Of a DNA stretch of 39,609 nt, positions 14,024-22,930 are shown in pieces (the first letter of the stretch is position 1; each line of letters opens with the position of its first letter). The notes under the pieces are model-generated. The model saw nothing but the letters and a program-made list of their open reading frames with translations, made no database searches and was not told the DNA's origin. Where the stretch lies: positions 1-39,609 of the forward strand of contig JAUWQW010000010.1 in assembly GCA_030610885.1 (NCBI GenBank), written 5' to 3'. Made by a program: the position numbers and the translations under genes. Source of the stretch: Candidatus Aminicenantota bacterium. GTDB lineage: Bacteria > Acidobacteriota > Aminicenantia > UBA2199.

Positions 14024-15467
14024 TCATTTTCTCCTTTTTTAACAATTTTTTATATAAATTTAAATAATTATTAGCTGAACTTGCCCATGAAAATTTTTTA
14101 GACATTCCGTTTAATTGAAGTCTTTTCCATTCATTTTTATCTTGAAAGATTTTTAAAGCCTTTTTTATTGTTAGTACAAATTCATTTGAATCAATTGATT
14201 TAAATTTGAAACCTGTTCCAGGCTGGGTTTTTGAAATGTGATTTTCAATTGTATCTTCCAGCCCACCTGTGGAGCGTACAACAGGAACAGTTCCATATTT
14301 TAAACTATACATTTGTGTTAAACCACATGGTTCATAAATAGATGGCATTAATAGAATATCAGCAGCAGCTTGCATTTTGTGTGCTATTTGTTCGTCAAAT
14401 AGGTTTAAGAATTTAATTTTTTTAGACCTTTTTGAAATTTTAGTTAACACAGATTCATACGAACTATCTCCTTTCCCTAAAATCAATATATTTATCTTTT
14501 CTCTTCTTAATTTGTTAAAAGAATTTAACAAGAGTTCTATGCCTTTTTGCTTTGAGAGTCTTGTTATTAATATTGCAAGGGAAGAGTCAATTTCAAAAGG
14601 TAAATTGAATTCTTTATAGAATTTAATTTTATTTTCTTTTTTGTTTATTAATGTTTCAATGGAATATTTTTTATAAATTAGAGGGTCATTCTTTGGGTCC
14701 CATATTTTGTAGTCAACACCATTTAATATGCCTGTTAATTTAAGGGAATACTTTTTTAATAGACCGTCGAGTCCATATCCATACTCAGGTTTTAAAATTT
14801 CTTTAGCATAAGTTGGGCTAACTGTAGTTATTGAATCAGAGAATATAATTCCTGCTTTTAGAAAATTTATTTTGTTATAATATTCAATATAATCAGGAGA
14901 AAAAAAGTGATCTGGGATGTCCAATTCCTTGAAATGATATCTTTCAAATACTCCCTGAAAAGCAAGGTTATGGATCGAAAGTATAAAAATAGAATTTTTA
15001 AATATTTTAAAGTTTTTAGAATACTTTGATAGAATAGGAATTAAAGAGGTTTGCCAATCATTGATATGAATAATATCATACCTTATTTTATTCTTTACTA
15101 TAAAATTAATTATAGCCTTTTGAAATAACAAAAATCTGCAAAAATTATCCAGATAAGCTGTTGAAGAGTCGCTGTATATAAATTTTCTTGCAAAAAAAAG
15201 ATCTTGTGAAACCAGAACAACATTAAATTTTTTATCTATTCTCTTTTTGTAAATTTCAGTTTTATACTTTATCTTATTTATAATTACATCAAATGAGTCA
15301 ATTTTTTTTGTTTCAATATTAGGAGAAGTTTCATTTTTATAATAGGGTAGAATAAGAGTTATATTTTCATTTCTTGAAATTTCTTTAGGAAGGACTCCGG
15401 AAACATCTGCAAGTCCACCTGTTTTTGAAAAAGGAACTGCTTCTGAAGATGCAAATAAGATATTCAT
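14007..15467 (-). CDS. glgA: Glycogen synthase (GT5, ADP-glucose type)
   Basis: 486 residues, the normal size for bacterial GlgA. It extends alpha-1,4-glucan chains from a nucleotide sugar. The N-terminal KTGGLADV motif (Lys15 to Val22) binds the donor; the protein starts MNILFASSEAVPFSKTGG. The C-terminal half has MPSIYEPCGLTQMYSL with the catalytic Glu, and VRSTGGLEDTI. AGGGGG precedes the ATG. First gene of an operon with thioredoxin, amrS and SDR. The GH57 gene at 20813 may act on the same polymer. Confidence 0.95.
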   Translation of the reverse strand: MNILFASSEAVPFSKTGGLADVSGVLPKEISRNENITLILPYYKNETSPNIETKKIDSFDVIINKIKYKTEIYKKRIDKKFNVVLVSQDLFFARKFIYSDSSTAYLDNFCRFLLFQKAIINFIVKNKIRYDIIHINDWQTSLIPILSKYSKNFKIFKNSIFILSIHNLAFQGVFERYHFKELDIPDHFFSPDYIEYYNKINFLKAGIIFSDSITTVSPTYAKEILKPEYGYGLDGLLKKYSLKLTGILNGVDYKIWDPKNDPLIYKKYSIETLINKKENKIKFYKEFNLPFEIDSSLAILITRLSKQKGIELLLNSFNKLRREKINILILGKGDSSYESVLTKISKRSKKIKFLNLFDEQIAHKMQAAADILLMPSIYEPCGLTQMYSLKYGTVPVVRSTGGLEDTIENHISKTQPGTGFKFKSIDSNEFVLTIKKALKIFQDKNEWKRLQLNGMSKKFSWASSANNYLNLYKKLLKKEKMNERID

Positions 15468-15491
15468 ATTCCCCCTGATATTTAAAATTAC

Positions 15492-15520
15492 ATTTTATTA
15501 TTTTTATTCATATTTTTCAA
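15492..15520 (-). promoter_or_regulatory. Probable promoter of the glgA operon
   Basis: Minus-strand TTGAAA (15515-15520) and TAAAAT (15492-15497) are 17 bases apart, about 25 bases before the glgA ATG. Both boxes are close to consensus. Confidence 0.5.
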
Positions 15521-15598
15521 GGCAGATTTTAATAAAAATAGTTATAGTTTAATTTATCATTGTGCGATTAAAGTAGATATATGAGAAACCAGATTGCT

Positions 15599-15626
15599 TT
15601 GATTTTATAAATTATAATGTTATAAT
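15599..15626 (+). promoter_or_regulatory. Probable promoter of the DUF362 gene
   Basis: TTGATT (15599-15604) and a perfect TATAAT (15621-15626) are 16 bases apart, 29 bases before the ATG at 15656. Confidence 0.5.
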
Positions 15627-15655
15627 TATTTTTCGTGTAAGCAGGTATTATAAAT

Positions 15656-16612
15656 ATGAAACGTAAAGAGATAGCATTAATTAAAGAGACAAGACAAAGT
15701 AAAATTGTAAACAAGGTAATGGATACTATAAGTCAATATTTGACTTTAAGAGCTTGTGATAAAGTAGCTATAAAAATTAACCTTTCAGGTTCAAGGGAGA
15801 TTTATGCAAATACTCATTATGAAACAGTTGAATCCTTAATATTTTATTTAAAAGACAATTTTAGTATATCTGATATTTCAGTTATTGAAGGTTCAGATGG
15901 GGCCTATTTTTCTGGTAGGACAACTTGGGATATTTTTTATAAATTCAGGTATAAAGAGGTTGAATTAAATGGAGCTAAACTTGTTAATCTTGATGATTTA
16001 CCCCATGATAATAAACTCAAAATCACGACAATTTCAGGAGAAAATGAGATAAGTTTTACAAGGTTTGAAGCAGATTATATCATTTCTGTTGTTCCTCCTA
16101 AAACACATGATATATTCCCGGTTTTTTTATCTATTCCAAATATAATTGGATTTGTTAAACCTTCAGAACGTGTTTTAATGTTTGGTGCATCTAATTCTGA
16201 AATGAAGAAGATGAATCATTTATCTAATGAAAAGTATTTTCAATTAAGAGAGTGTGCGGGTAAAAATTTTGTTTCTCTTTTAAAGGAGATTACACCTTCA
16301 TTAACCATTATTGATGGATTATATGGAATGGAGGGAAATGGCCCAGTAAGAGGGAGCCCGGTTTTCCATGGTTTTTCAATTGCGTCTGAAGATATTGTTT
16401 TAGCTGATTCATTAGCAGTATATGTAATGGGATTTGAAAATCAAGAGGTTTCTTATCTTTCTTTTGCTTATAAAGAGGAATTGGGAAATATACGATGGCA
16501 AAATGTTATTGGAGTTGATCCATATCAGGTAAAATTCCCTTATAGACCTCACCCTTTATATAAAAAAAATAAATTATCTGAGAATAATTACAATAACCAT
16601 AATAACAGGTAA
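15656..16612 (+). CDS. DUF362 domain protein without ferredoxin domain
   Basis: 318 residues. The DUF362 core is recognisable by VAIKINLSGS near the start, VVPPKTHD in the middle and IIDGLYGMEGNGPVRGSP followed by SEDIVLADSLAVYVMGFE. Many DUF362 proteins carry two C-terminal 4Fe-4S motifs. Here only two isolated Cys are present and no CxxCxxC, so it is the iron-sulfur-free form. The reaction is unknown to me. No signal peptide is seen. It stands as a single gene with its own promoter, facing psd tail to tail across 18 bases. The last 20 residues are low-complexity and Asn-rich. Confidence 0.8.
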   Translation: MKRKEIALIKETRQSKIVNKVMDTISQYLTLRACDKVAIKINLSGSREIYANTHYETVESLIFYLKDNFSISDISVIEGSDGAYFSGRTTWDIFYKFRYKEVELNGAKLVNLDDLPHDNKLKITTISGENEISFTRFEADYIISVVPPKTHDIFPVFLSIPNIIGFVKPSERVLMFGASNSEMKKMNHLSNEKYFQLRECAGKNFVSLLKEITPSLTIIDGLYGMEGNGPVRGSPVFHGFSIASEDIVLADSLAVYVMGFENQEVSYLSFAYKEELGNIRWQNVIGVDPYQVKFPYRPHPLYKKNKLSENNYNNHNNR

Positions 16613-16630
16613 TATAAATCAGATTTGATT

Positions 16631-17434
16631 TTACTTTAATAAAAAAATCGGTTCCCCTACAAATATCTTCTGGTTATTAGTTTTTTTAGAAGGTTCTACT
16701 AATTCATTTGGACATAAAAGTATGATTGTGGAACCCATTTCAAAGCGCCCCATCTCATCCAGTTGTTTGACACTTTTTTTTACTTGTTTCCATTTATTGT
16801 CACGTTTTAGCTTGCTTATAAATTCCATTTTTATACTACCTACATTTGTAGCACCAACAGAAACCATATAAAGAGGTAGACCTTGTTTTTCAAACTTTGA
16901 AATTATACGTTCATTTCTAACAAAGAGCCTGTCTATTAAATTCATTCCTTTTGAGTTTACTGGGAATAATGACCCTGTAGAATGACAAAATGCTTTTAAT
17001 TCTCCAGATAGGGGATAGTGGAATCTGTGATAATCTGATGGAGAAAGGTAAATAGTGGCAACAAACCACCCTTTTGAAAAATCGACTTTTTCTTTAATCA
17101 GTTGTGTAATGGAATAGAATTTACCTTTTACTTGAGTTGCTTTGTCTTCATAGATTTTTTCAATGTTTGTAAGTGTGCCATCTGCTGGTGATACTATTGC
17201 ATTATTTTTGGGTGAAAGGGGTCTTTTTTCTGGGTCAAGATGCCTTATAAAAAAATTGGATAAACATCTGTAGTCTTCTAAGTTTCCGATATATTCATCC
17301 ATATTAATATTATAATGTGTTTGATAGAGATGTATTATCTTTTTAACCAAAAATCCAGGGTGTTTGATTTTTGCAATATGTCCCCATAAACGACTAAAAA
17401 TGGGAAAAGATATTAATGATAAAAATATATGCAT
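16631..17434 (-). CDS. psd: Phosphatidylserine decarboxylase
   Basis: 267 residues. It makes phosphatidylethanolamine from phosphatidylserine at the inner membrane. The self-cleavage motif is FEMGSTI: cleavage before Ser235 would give the pyruvoyl group of the short alpha chain. Other family marks are SPADGT near residue 83, LSPSDYHRFHYP around residue 130 and GATNVGSI. The size fits the longer E. coli-like form rather than the short archaeal-type form. No phosphatidylserine synthase gene is nearby. It has a full-consensus promoter directly upstream, so it is probably transcribed apart from tldE. Confidence 0.94.
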   Translation of the reverse strand: MHIFLSLISFPIFSRLWGHIAKIKHPGFLVKKIIHLYQTHYNINMDEYIGNLEDYRCLSNFFIRHLDPEKRPLSPKNNAIVSPADGTLTNIEKIYEDKATQVKGKFYSITQLIKEKVDFSKGWFVATIYLSPSDYHRFHYPLSGELKAFCHSTGSLFPVNSKGMNLIDRLFVRNERIISKFEKQGLPLYMVSVGATNVGSIKMEFISKLKRDNKWKQVKKSVKQLDEMGRFEMGSTIILLCPNELVEPSKKTNNQKIFVGEPIFLLK

Positions 17435-17448
17435 TCTTCTTAAAATTA

Positions 17449-17477
17449 ATTATAATCATATATATAATTGATGTCAA
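17449..17477 (-). promoter_or_regulatory. Full-consensus sigma-70 promoter of psd
   Basis: On the minus strand TTGACA (17472-17477) and TATAAT (17449-17454) are exactly 17 bases apart, in the 53-base gap between tldE and psd. Both hexamers match the sigma-70 consensus fully. Confidence 0.72.
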
Positions 17478-17487
17478 ATATTAAATT

Positions 17488-18810
17488 TTACAGTCCACTG
17501 AAGTTGATGTCCTTGAAATAGAGAGTTGGGATCATCAAGGATGAATAAATATATGGATCATTTCCAACATCATATAGGTGTTTCCATAAAGTTTCCAAAT
17601 CTCCAGTTATATTCATCTCATTAACGGGTTTAATGATTTGACCATGCTCAATATATAATCCCACAATTCCAAAAGAAAAATCCCCTGTTAAAGAATTGGA
17701 ATTACCTCCAAGAAATTCAGTGATCATTATTCCCTTTTTTATAGTTTTTGTTATATCTTCAATTGATTTTGTCCCTTTTTTTAATACTATGTTTGAAAAA
17801 GAACCAGTTGTTGGTTTCATTTTTAGTTTTTTACCATAATAACTATCAACATATATAGATTTCAGTATTCCTCTATCAATTATGGTTCTCTTTTTTGCAC
17901 TTATCCCTTCAGAATCAAAAAGCCTTGAACCCAACCCTTTTATAATAAAGGGGTCATCAGTGATTGTCAATTTTTCAGATGCAATTTTTTTATTAATTTT
18001 ATTTTCAAGAAATGAACTTTTTTGTTGTATTGATTTCGCTTTCATAGGTAGATATAGAGCATGAATCAATTTACTTGCAACTCTGTTCTCAACAACCATA
18101 TCATAAATACCTGTTTTGATTTTGGTCTGACCAATCTTTCTTAAAGCACGATTAATAGCACTCTTTCCAATCAGTTCTGGATCAGGTAGATCTTTAAAAA
18201 ATCTTACATTTGCACAAGACCAATCTTCTGGTCTGGCTCTATCATTATCGTTAACTGTTACTTCTGCTGTGCATGAAAATATTGTGGACTCTTTTTCTCC
18301 TAAAAATCCATTACTCTGAAATTTTACATATTCTTCATGAGAGTCATAGAAAGAGGATGTTACAGAAATTATATTGTTACTTTTGCTCATTGCTGATTTT
18401 TCAATATCATTTGCAATCTTTACTTTTTTTTTGTATTCAATTGATTTATAGGATTGATCATTAATTTTAATATCTATTTTTTTTTGATCTTTATACAATT
18501 CTGGATCTGGAAGAGATCTGTAAGTATCAACATATAAGTGTTTTGTCATTAGATATGCTTTTTCAATAAAATTCTTTAGATGTTCTTTTTTTAAGATATT
18601 TGTATAATGACTTGAAAAGCGATTATCCACATAAAGAGATAAATTAAGAGAGTTCTGAGTTGATTCTATTAATTTTTCTATTTTTTTCTTACAAATTTCA
18701 ATCTCGATTTTATTTGTTTTTGAAATAAAAACAGAAGCCTCATTTGATCCAATTTTTTTTGCATACATAATCGACCATTTTGCAAGATCAATCCTCTCTT
18801 TTTTGTTCAT
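17488..18810 (-). CDS. pmbA: TldE/PmbA metalloprotease subunit
   Basis: 440 residues from the ATG. PmbA (TldE) is the non-catalytic partner of TldD; together they degrade unfolded peptides and process some peptide products in the cytoplasm. Family marks include the N-terminal EIEICKKKIEKLIEST region and the C-terminal GNSNSLTGDFSFGIVGLYIEHG with a late NEMNITGDLETLWKHL. The HExxxH metal site is absent, as expected for this subunit. A TTG at 18831 would give a longer form overlapping tldD. The ATG at 18810, four bases after the tldD stop, looks better because MNKKERIDLAKW is the usual beginning. Confidence 0.9.
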   Translation of the reverse strand: MNKKERIDLAKWSIMYAKKIGSNEASVFISKTNKIEIEICKKKIEKLIESTQNSLNLSLYVDNRFSSHYTNILKKEHLKNFIEKAYLMTKHLYVDTYRSLPDPELYKDQKKIDIKINDQSYKSIEYKKKVKIANDIEKSAMSKSNNIISVTSSFYDSHEEYVKFQSNGFLGEKESTIFSCTAEVTVNDNDRARPEDWSCANVRFFKDLPDPELIGKSAINRALRKIGQTKIKTGIYDMVVENRVASKLIHALYLPMKAKSIQQKSSFLENKINKKIASEKLTITDDPFIIKGLGSRLFDSEGISAKKRTIIDRGILKSIYVDSYYGKKLKMKPTTGSFSNIVLKKGTKSIEDITKTIKKGIMITEFLGGNSNSLTGDFSFGIVGLYIEHGQIIKPVNEMNITGDLETLWKHLYDVGNDPYIYSSLMIPTLYFKDINFSGL

Positions 18811-18814
18811 TTTT

Positions 18815-20242
18815 TTACTTAACCCCGCCAACTGTAATTGAAGATACCTTTATTGTTGGTAATCCCATTGAAACAGGTACATTCTGACCATCCTTTCCAC
18901 ATGTCCATGCTCCTTCAGCCATTTTAAAATCACATCCCACCATAACAACGTTGCTCAATACATCCGGTCCATTTCCAATAATGTTTATATCCTTTACTGG
19001 AAAAGTTAGTTTTCCATTCTCTATAAGAAATCCGGATTTCACATAAAAGGTAAAATCGCCTGCTCCTATCAATACCTGGCCATTTGAGAAAGATTCAGCA
19101 TACAGTCCCTGTTTAACACTTCTTATGATTTCTTCTTTTTTATGTGGACCTGGGAGCATATATGTATTTCTCATGCGTGGTATTGGTGCATAACGAAAGG
19201 ATTGGCGTCTTCCATTACCAGTAGGTTTTACTTTAAAGTATTTTGCATTTATTCTATCATATAAGTAGCTTTTCAATATGCCATTTTTAACAAGAAAGGT
19301 CTTTTCTGTGTCTATGTTTTCATCATCCATATTGATTGAGCCTCGTATATGGGGAATTGTTCCATCATCAACAATTGAAACAAATTTTTCTGCTACTTGT
19401 TTATTGATTTTATCTGAGAATATTGATGTTTTTTTCCTATTAAAATCAGCTTCCATTCCATGTCCGATTGCTTCATGCAACAGTATACCAGAACTGCCTG
19501 AAGCCATAACTATTTCCATTTCACCTGGTTTTGGCTTTATTGCATCAAAGAGTTTAACTGTTTGATTAACAGTTTCTTTTGCCAAATGTTCAAGTATTGA
19601 AGGGGTAAAGAAATTAATATCCTCTCTTCCTGAAATAGAAAAACTATTCTGTTCTTTTTTCCCTTTTTGTTCTGCTGTACATGAAGCAGCTATTGTTGCC
19701 ATGGGTTGAAAGTCAAAAGATATTCTTCCATCTGAGGATGCTATTAGAATACAATTACTTTCATCCATAAACATGATATTGGATTTAATCACTCTATTAT
19801 CTAAAGAAAATACTTTTTCATTTATTGTCTTCAGAATGGGAATTTTTTGCTCAATATTAACATGTCCCCATTGTGTTTTAATTGGATAATAATCTGAGAT
19901 TTTATGGATTTTTAGCTCGTATGGAGAGATCTTTTTTGTTTCATTTGCAATGTTTGCAGCAGTTTGTGCAGCTAATTTCATTGATTTAGGAGAAATTTCT
20001 TCTGTAAATGAATAACCTGTTTGAGCTCCTTTTATTACCCGGATTCCCACTCCAAAATCAATGTTTGTGTGAGCTCTATTTACAGATTTGTCTTCTAAAG
20101 CTATATAATTAACTGTTCTATTTTGAAAATATAGATCACAATAATCTCCACCTTTTTCTAATGCTGTAGAAATAGTTTTACTAATTAGGTTGTTATCAAT
20201 TTCAAATAGATTGAATAAATTTTTAAGTTTTATATTTTTCAT
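18815..20242 (-). CDS. tldD: TldD metalloprotease subunit
   Basis: 475 residues. Catalytic half of the TldD/TldE protease. The zinc site is HEAIGHGMEAD (His256, Glu257, His261). Also typical are ALEDKSVNRAHTNIDFGVGIRVI near the start, MRNTYMLPG and VLIGAGDFTFYVKSGFLIENG near the end. It is followed by pmbA four bases later, so the two subunits are made together. The usual roles are removal of peptide debris and maturation of microcin or RiPP-like peptides; no such precursor is visible here, so housekeeping is more likely. A promoter lies just upstream. Confidence 0.95.
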   Translation of the reverse strand: MKNIKLKNLFNLFEIDNNLISKTISTALEKGGDYCDLYFQNRTVNYIALEDKSVNRAHTNIDFGVGIRVIKGAQTGYSFTEEISPKSMKLAAQTAANIANETKKISPYELKIHKISDYYPIKTQWGHVNIEQKIPILKTINEKVFSLDNRVIKSNIMFMDESNCILIASSDGRISFDFQPMATIAASCTAEQKGKKEQNSFSISGREDINFFTPSILEHLAKETVNQTVKLFDAIKPKPGEMEIVMASGSSGILLHEAIGHGMEADFNRKKTSIFSDKINKQVAEKFVSIVDDGTIPHIRGSINMDDENIDTEKTFLVKNGILKSYLYDRINAKYFKVKPTGNGRRQSFRYAPIPRMRNTYMLPGPHKKEEIIRSVKQGLYAESFSNGQVLIGAGDFTFYVKSGFLIENGKLTFPVKDINIIGNGPDVLSNVVMVGCDFKMAEGAWTCGKDGQNVPVSMGLPTIKVSSITVGGVK

Positions 20243-20262
20243 TTTTTATTAAATAAGGAGTT

Positions 20263-20292
20263 ATTTTAGAACTAAGGAATAATGATTGTCAA
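20263..20292 (-). promoter_or_regulatory. Probable promoter of tldD-pmbA
   Basis: Minus-strand TTGACA (20287-20292) and TAAAAT (20263-20268) are 18 bases apart, about 20 bases before the tldD ATG. Confidence 0.5.
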
Positions 20293-20343
20293 GAAATTTT
20301 TTAAAATGTGAAAAAATAAATAAAAGTGAAGGTATAAGAAATA

Positions 20344-20372
20344 TTGATTTTAAGTGATTATTGAGATATTAT
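20344..20372 (+). promoter_or_regulatory. Probable promoter of the epimerase-GH57 unit
   Basis: TTGATT (20344-20349) and TATTAT (20367-20372) are 17 bases apart, 34 bases before the epimerase ATG. Confidence 0.4.
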
Positions 20373-20406
20373 CTGGGGTTGATAAAGTTATTTTTTGGAG
20401 GAATTT

Positions 20407-20811
20407 ATGATAAAAAAAATTGATCATATTGCAATTGCAGTGGATAATCTTGAAGAAGAAATAAAGAGATACACACATGTACTGTGCCTTGAATTTCTCG
20501 GGACACAAGTTGTTAAAGAGCAGAAAGTTAAAGTAGCTTTTTTTAAAGTTGGTGATATTCATATAGAACTTCTGGAACCTTTATCTGAGGATTCTCCCAT
20601 TTCAAAATTTTTGGAAAAAAGAGGAAAAGGTATTCACCATATTTCATATGAGGTTGATAATATAAAACATCAGATAAAAGAACTTGAGAATAATGGTGTG
20701 AGAATGTTAGATAAGGAGCCAAGAATTGGTGCTCATAATGCTAAAATAGCATTTGCACATCCCAAAAGTCTTTCAGGTGTTTTATGCGAATTTTTAGAGA
20801 AAGGAGAATAA
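20407..20811 (+). CDS. mce: Methylmalonyl-CoA epimerase (VOC fold)
   Basis: 134 residues from the ATG at 20407; an in-frame TTG at 20395 lies on the ribosome binding site itself (GGAGG five bases before the ATG), so I reject it. Two VOC half-domains are seen. Metal-ligand regions are IDHIAIAVDNL with His7, IELLEPLSEDSPISKFLEKRG, GIHHISYEV and the final LCEFLEKGE. This string is highly typical of methylmalonyl-CoA epimerase, which interconverts the R and S forms in propionate or branched-chain acid metabolism. No mutase gene is in the window. It is followed by the GH57 gene within one base of its stop. Confidence 0.9.
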   Translation: MIKKIDHIAIAVDNLEEEIKRYTHVLCLEFLGTQVVKEQKVKVAFFKVGDIHIELLEPLSEDSPISKFLEKRGKGIHHISYEVDNIKHQIKELENNGVRMLDKEPRIGAHNAKIAFAHPKSLSGVLCEFLEKGE

Positions 20812-20815
20812 CCTG
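20801..20815 (+). promoter_or_regulatory. Ribosome binding site and CTG start of the GH57 gene
   Basis: AAGGAG (20801-20806), then six bases, then CTG (20813-20815). No ATG, GTG or TTG lies in frame at this place, and the first ATG downstream would remove the conserved N-terminal strand of the enzyme. Confidence 0.6.
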
Positions 20816-22423
20816 TCAAAGATAAAGATTGCCATATTATGGCATATGCACCAGCCTTTTTATAAGAACCCTTTTTGTGAGAGGCTTGATCTTCCATGGG
20901 TGAGGTTACATGCTTTAAAAGATTACTATGGTATGGTCAATATTCTTAAAGATTTTTCTGAGATTAAAGCAACTTATAATCTTGTTCCATCTTTGCTTGT
21001 ACAATTGGAAGGCTATATAAATGGGGAAAGGGATGTTTTCCAGGATATTTTTATAAAGAATGCTGAAAATCTAAAAAAAGATGATATTGATTTTTTGGTA
21101 AGACATTTTTTTTCTGCTAATTATAATAATCTTATAAAACCTTTTCCAAGATATAATTATCTTTATACTAAAAAGGAAGAAGCTATTTCAAGGGGTTTAT
21201 CAGATTGGGGGAATATTTTCTCTGTAAATGAGTTAAGAGATTTACAGATATGGTTCCAGTTATGTTATTTTGACAAACAGTATAAGGAAGAAGATAAAAT
21301 AATAAAAGGATTGATTGAAAAGGGAGAAAATTTTTCAGAAAAAGACAAACAAATTATTGAAAAAAAGGAAATGGAATTGTTAAAGAGTATTATTCCTGAA
21401 TATAAAAGATTTTATGAATCAGGACAAATTGAGATTTCAACAAGTCCATTTTATCATCCAATTTTACCTCTTTTAATAGATCCAAAGGAAGGAAAAAACT
21501 CAAACCCATATTTGCCTGAATATGATTTGAATTTTAATTGGAAGCAAGATGCAATATCTCAAGTAAGGCTGGCATTGGATTATATGGAAAGAATGTTTGG
21601 AAATAGACCTAATGGCATGTGGCCTTCTGAGGGAAGTTTGTCTGAAGAGGTTGTGAATATTCTTGACGGATTTGGGCTTAAGTGGACAGCAAGTGATGAG
21701 ATTAATTTAAGCAAATCAATATCTGTTCCAATTAATAGAGATTCAAATTCTATTGTTCAAAATCCTGAAGTTTTATACAAACCTTATTTGCTTAAAGACA
21801 AAAAAATAAGGATATTTTTTAGAGATCATTGTATTTCTGATTTAATAGGCTTTCACTATCAAAGTATGAGTTTTGATAATGCTGCTAAAGATTTGATTGA
21901 AAAAATCAAGGCAATAAGAGTATCTGATAACAGGGATTGTGTTGTGCCAATTATACTTGATGGTGAAAATCCATGGGAGTATTATTCAAATTCAGGACGA
22001 GATTTTCTTGGGGAATTTTTCAGGTTAATTACTGAGGATGAAAATGTTGAGACAGTCACATTTTCAGAGGTTCTTGATATGGAATGTGGGGTAATAACTC
22101 ATTTTAGCTCGGGCTCATGGATTAATGGTAATTTTGATATATGGATAGGCGATGAATTGGATAGAAAAGCATGGAGATTATTAAAGAAGACAAAAGATGT
22201 AATTGAAGAAAATAGAGCAAATTTATCTGAAGATCAAATAAAAGAGATTGATAAACATATATATATTGCTGAGGGAAGTGATTGGTTCTGGTGGTTTGGT
22301 AAAGAAAATTATACTCCAGACATTGATATATTTGATAATTTTTTTAGGATTAACCTCCAGAAAGTTTACACTATTATTGGTATAGAAGTGCCTGATGAAT
22401 TGTTAGTTCCAATTGTTGAATAG
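20813..22423 (+). CDS. Glycoside hydrolase family 57 (alpha-glucan active)
   Basis: About 536 residues if CTG at 20813 is the start. Translation from CTG gives SKIKIAILWHMHQPFY, the standard GH57 opening with region 1 (HMHQP). The first in-frame ATG (20846) would begin inside that motif at MHQP. Region 2 is QIEISTSPFYHPILPLL. The nucleophile Glu lies in WPSEGSLSEEV, about residue 277, and the acid/base Asp in LDGENPWEYY. GH57 enzymes act on alpha-glucans as amylases, amylopullulanases, branching enzymes or 4-alpha-glucanotransferases; I cannot choose among these. There is no signal peptide, so an intracellular role with GlgA glycogen is plausible. It directly follows the epimerase stop. Confidence 0.88.
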   Translation: MSKIKIAILWHMHQPFYKNPFCERLDLPWVRLHALKDYYGMVNILKDFSEIKATYNLVPSLLVQLEGYINGERDVFQDIFIKNAENLKKDDIDFLVRHFFSANYNNLIKPFPRYNYLYTKKEEAISRGLSDWGNIFSVNELRDLQIWFQLCYFDKQYKEEDKIIKGLIEKGENFSEKDKQIIEKKEMELLKSIIPEYKRFYESGQIEISTSPFYHPILPLLIDPKEGKNSNPYLPEYDLNFNWKQDAISQVRLALDYMERMFGNRPNGMWPSEGSLSEEVVNILDGFGLKWTASDEINLSKSISVPINRDSNSIVQNPEVLYKPYLLKDKKIRIFFRDHCISDLIGFHYQSMSFDNAAKDLIEKIKAIRVSDNRDCVVPIILDGENPWEYYSNSGRDFLGEFFRLITEDENVETVTFSEVLDMECGVITHFSSGSWINGNFDIWIGDELDRKAWRLLKKTKDVIEENRANLSEDQIKEIDKHIYIAEGSDWFWWFGKENYTPDIDIFDNFFRINLQKVYTIIGIEVPDELLVPIVE

Positions 22424-22453
22424 ATCAGCGACTAATAATTTAAAGAATTTTAG

Positions 22454-22482
22454 TTTACAAATTGTAATGTTTTTGGTAAAAT
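22454..22482 (+). promoter_or_regulatory. Probable promoter of rpsO-pnp
   Basis: TTTACA (22454-22459) and TAAAAT (22477-22482) are 17 bases apart, 32 bases before the rpsO start. Confidence 0.45.
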
Positions 22483-22514
22483 TGAATATTGTAATGTAAA
22501 ATTAGGAGGAAATT

Positions 22515-22784
22515 GTGAGTATTACATTTGTGGGAAAGCAGAAACTGATATCAAAATTTCAGAGAGATCATAAAGATACAGGCTCAACTGAGGTACAGAT
22601 AGCAATTTTAACAAAGAGAATTAAGAGTTTGACTGAACATTTTAAGAGTCATAAAAAAGACAATCATTCTAGAAGGGGATTGTTAGGGTTAGTTTCTAGA
22701 AGAAGAAAATTATTACAGTATTTAAAAAGAGAAGATTATCAAAAGTATTTAAAATTGATTCAGGAACTAAAATTAAGAAAATAA
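22515..22784 (+). CDS. rpsO: 30S ribosomal protein S15
   Basis: 89 residues, the exact family size. S15 binds 16S rRNA early in 30S assembly. Conserved segments are [42 protein letters not shown] and [15 protein letters not shown]. The start is GTG with AGGAGG upstream. The rpsO-pnp order is common in bacteria. Confidence 0.98.
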   Translation: MSITFVGKQKLISKFQRDHKDTGSTEVQIAILTKRIKSLTEHFKSHKKDNHSRRGLLGLVSRRRKLLQYLKREDYQKYLKLIQELKLRK

Positions 22785-22842
22785 ATAAATCTGATAAAAT
22801 ATAATGTTTCTGATTTTATTCTTTCAGGGTTTACTCTATGGA

Positions 22843-22880
22843 ATGTAGTGTTTATAACCTCGTTTCTATAGTGCTTACAT
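22843..22880 (+). promoter_or_regulatory. Imperfect hairpin in the pnp leader
   Basis: ATGTAG (22843-22848) pairs with TTACAT (22875-22880), and TTATA pairs with TATAG further in, leaving a three-by-three internal loop and a ten-base apical loop. It lies in the 146-base gap between rpsO and pnp. In E. coli a leader stem there is cut by RNase III and lets PNPase control its own mRNA; a similar role here is inference. Confidence 0.3.
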
Positions 22881-22930
22881 CTTGGAATAACATTTATATT
22901 TTTTATCATATGAATTAAAGGAGAAAAGTA

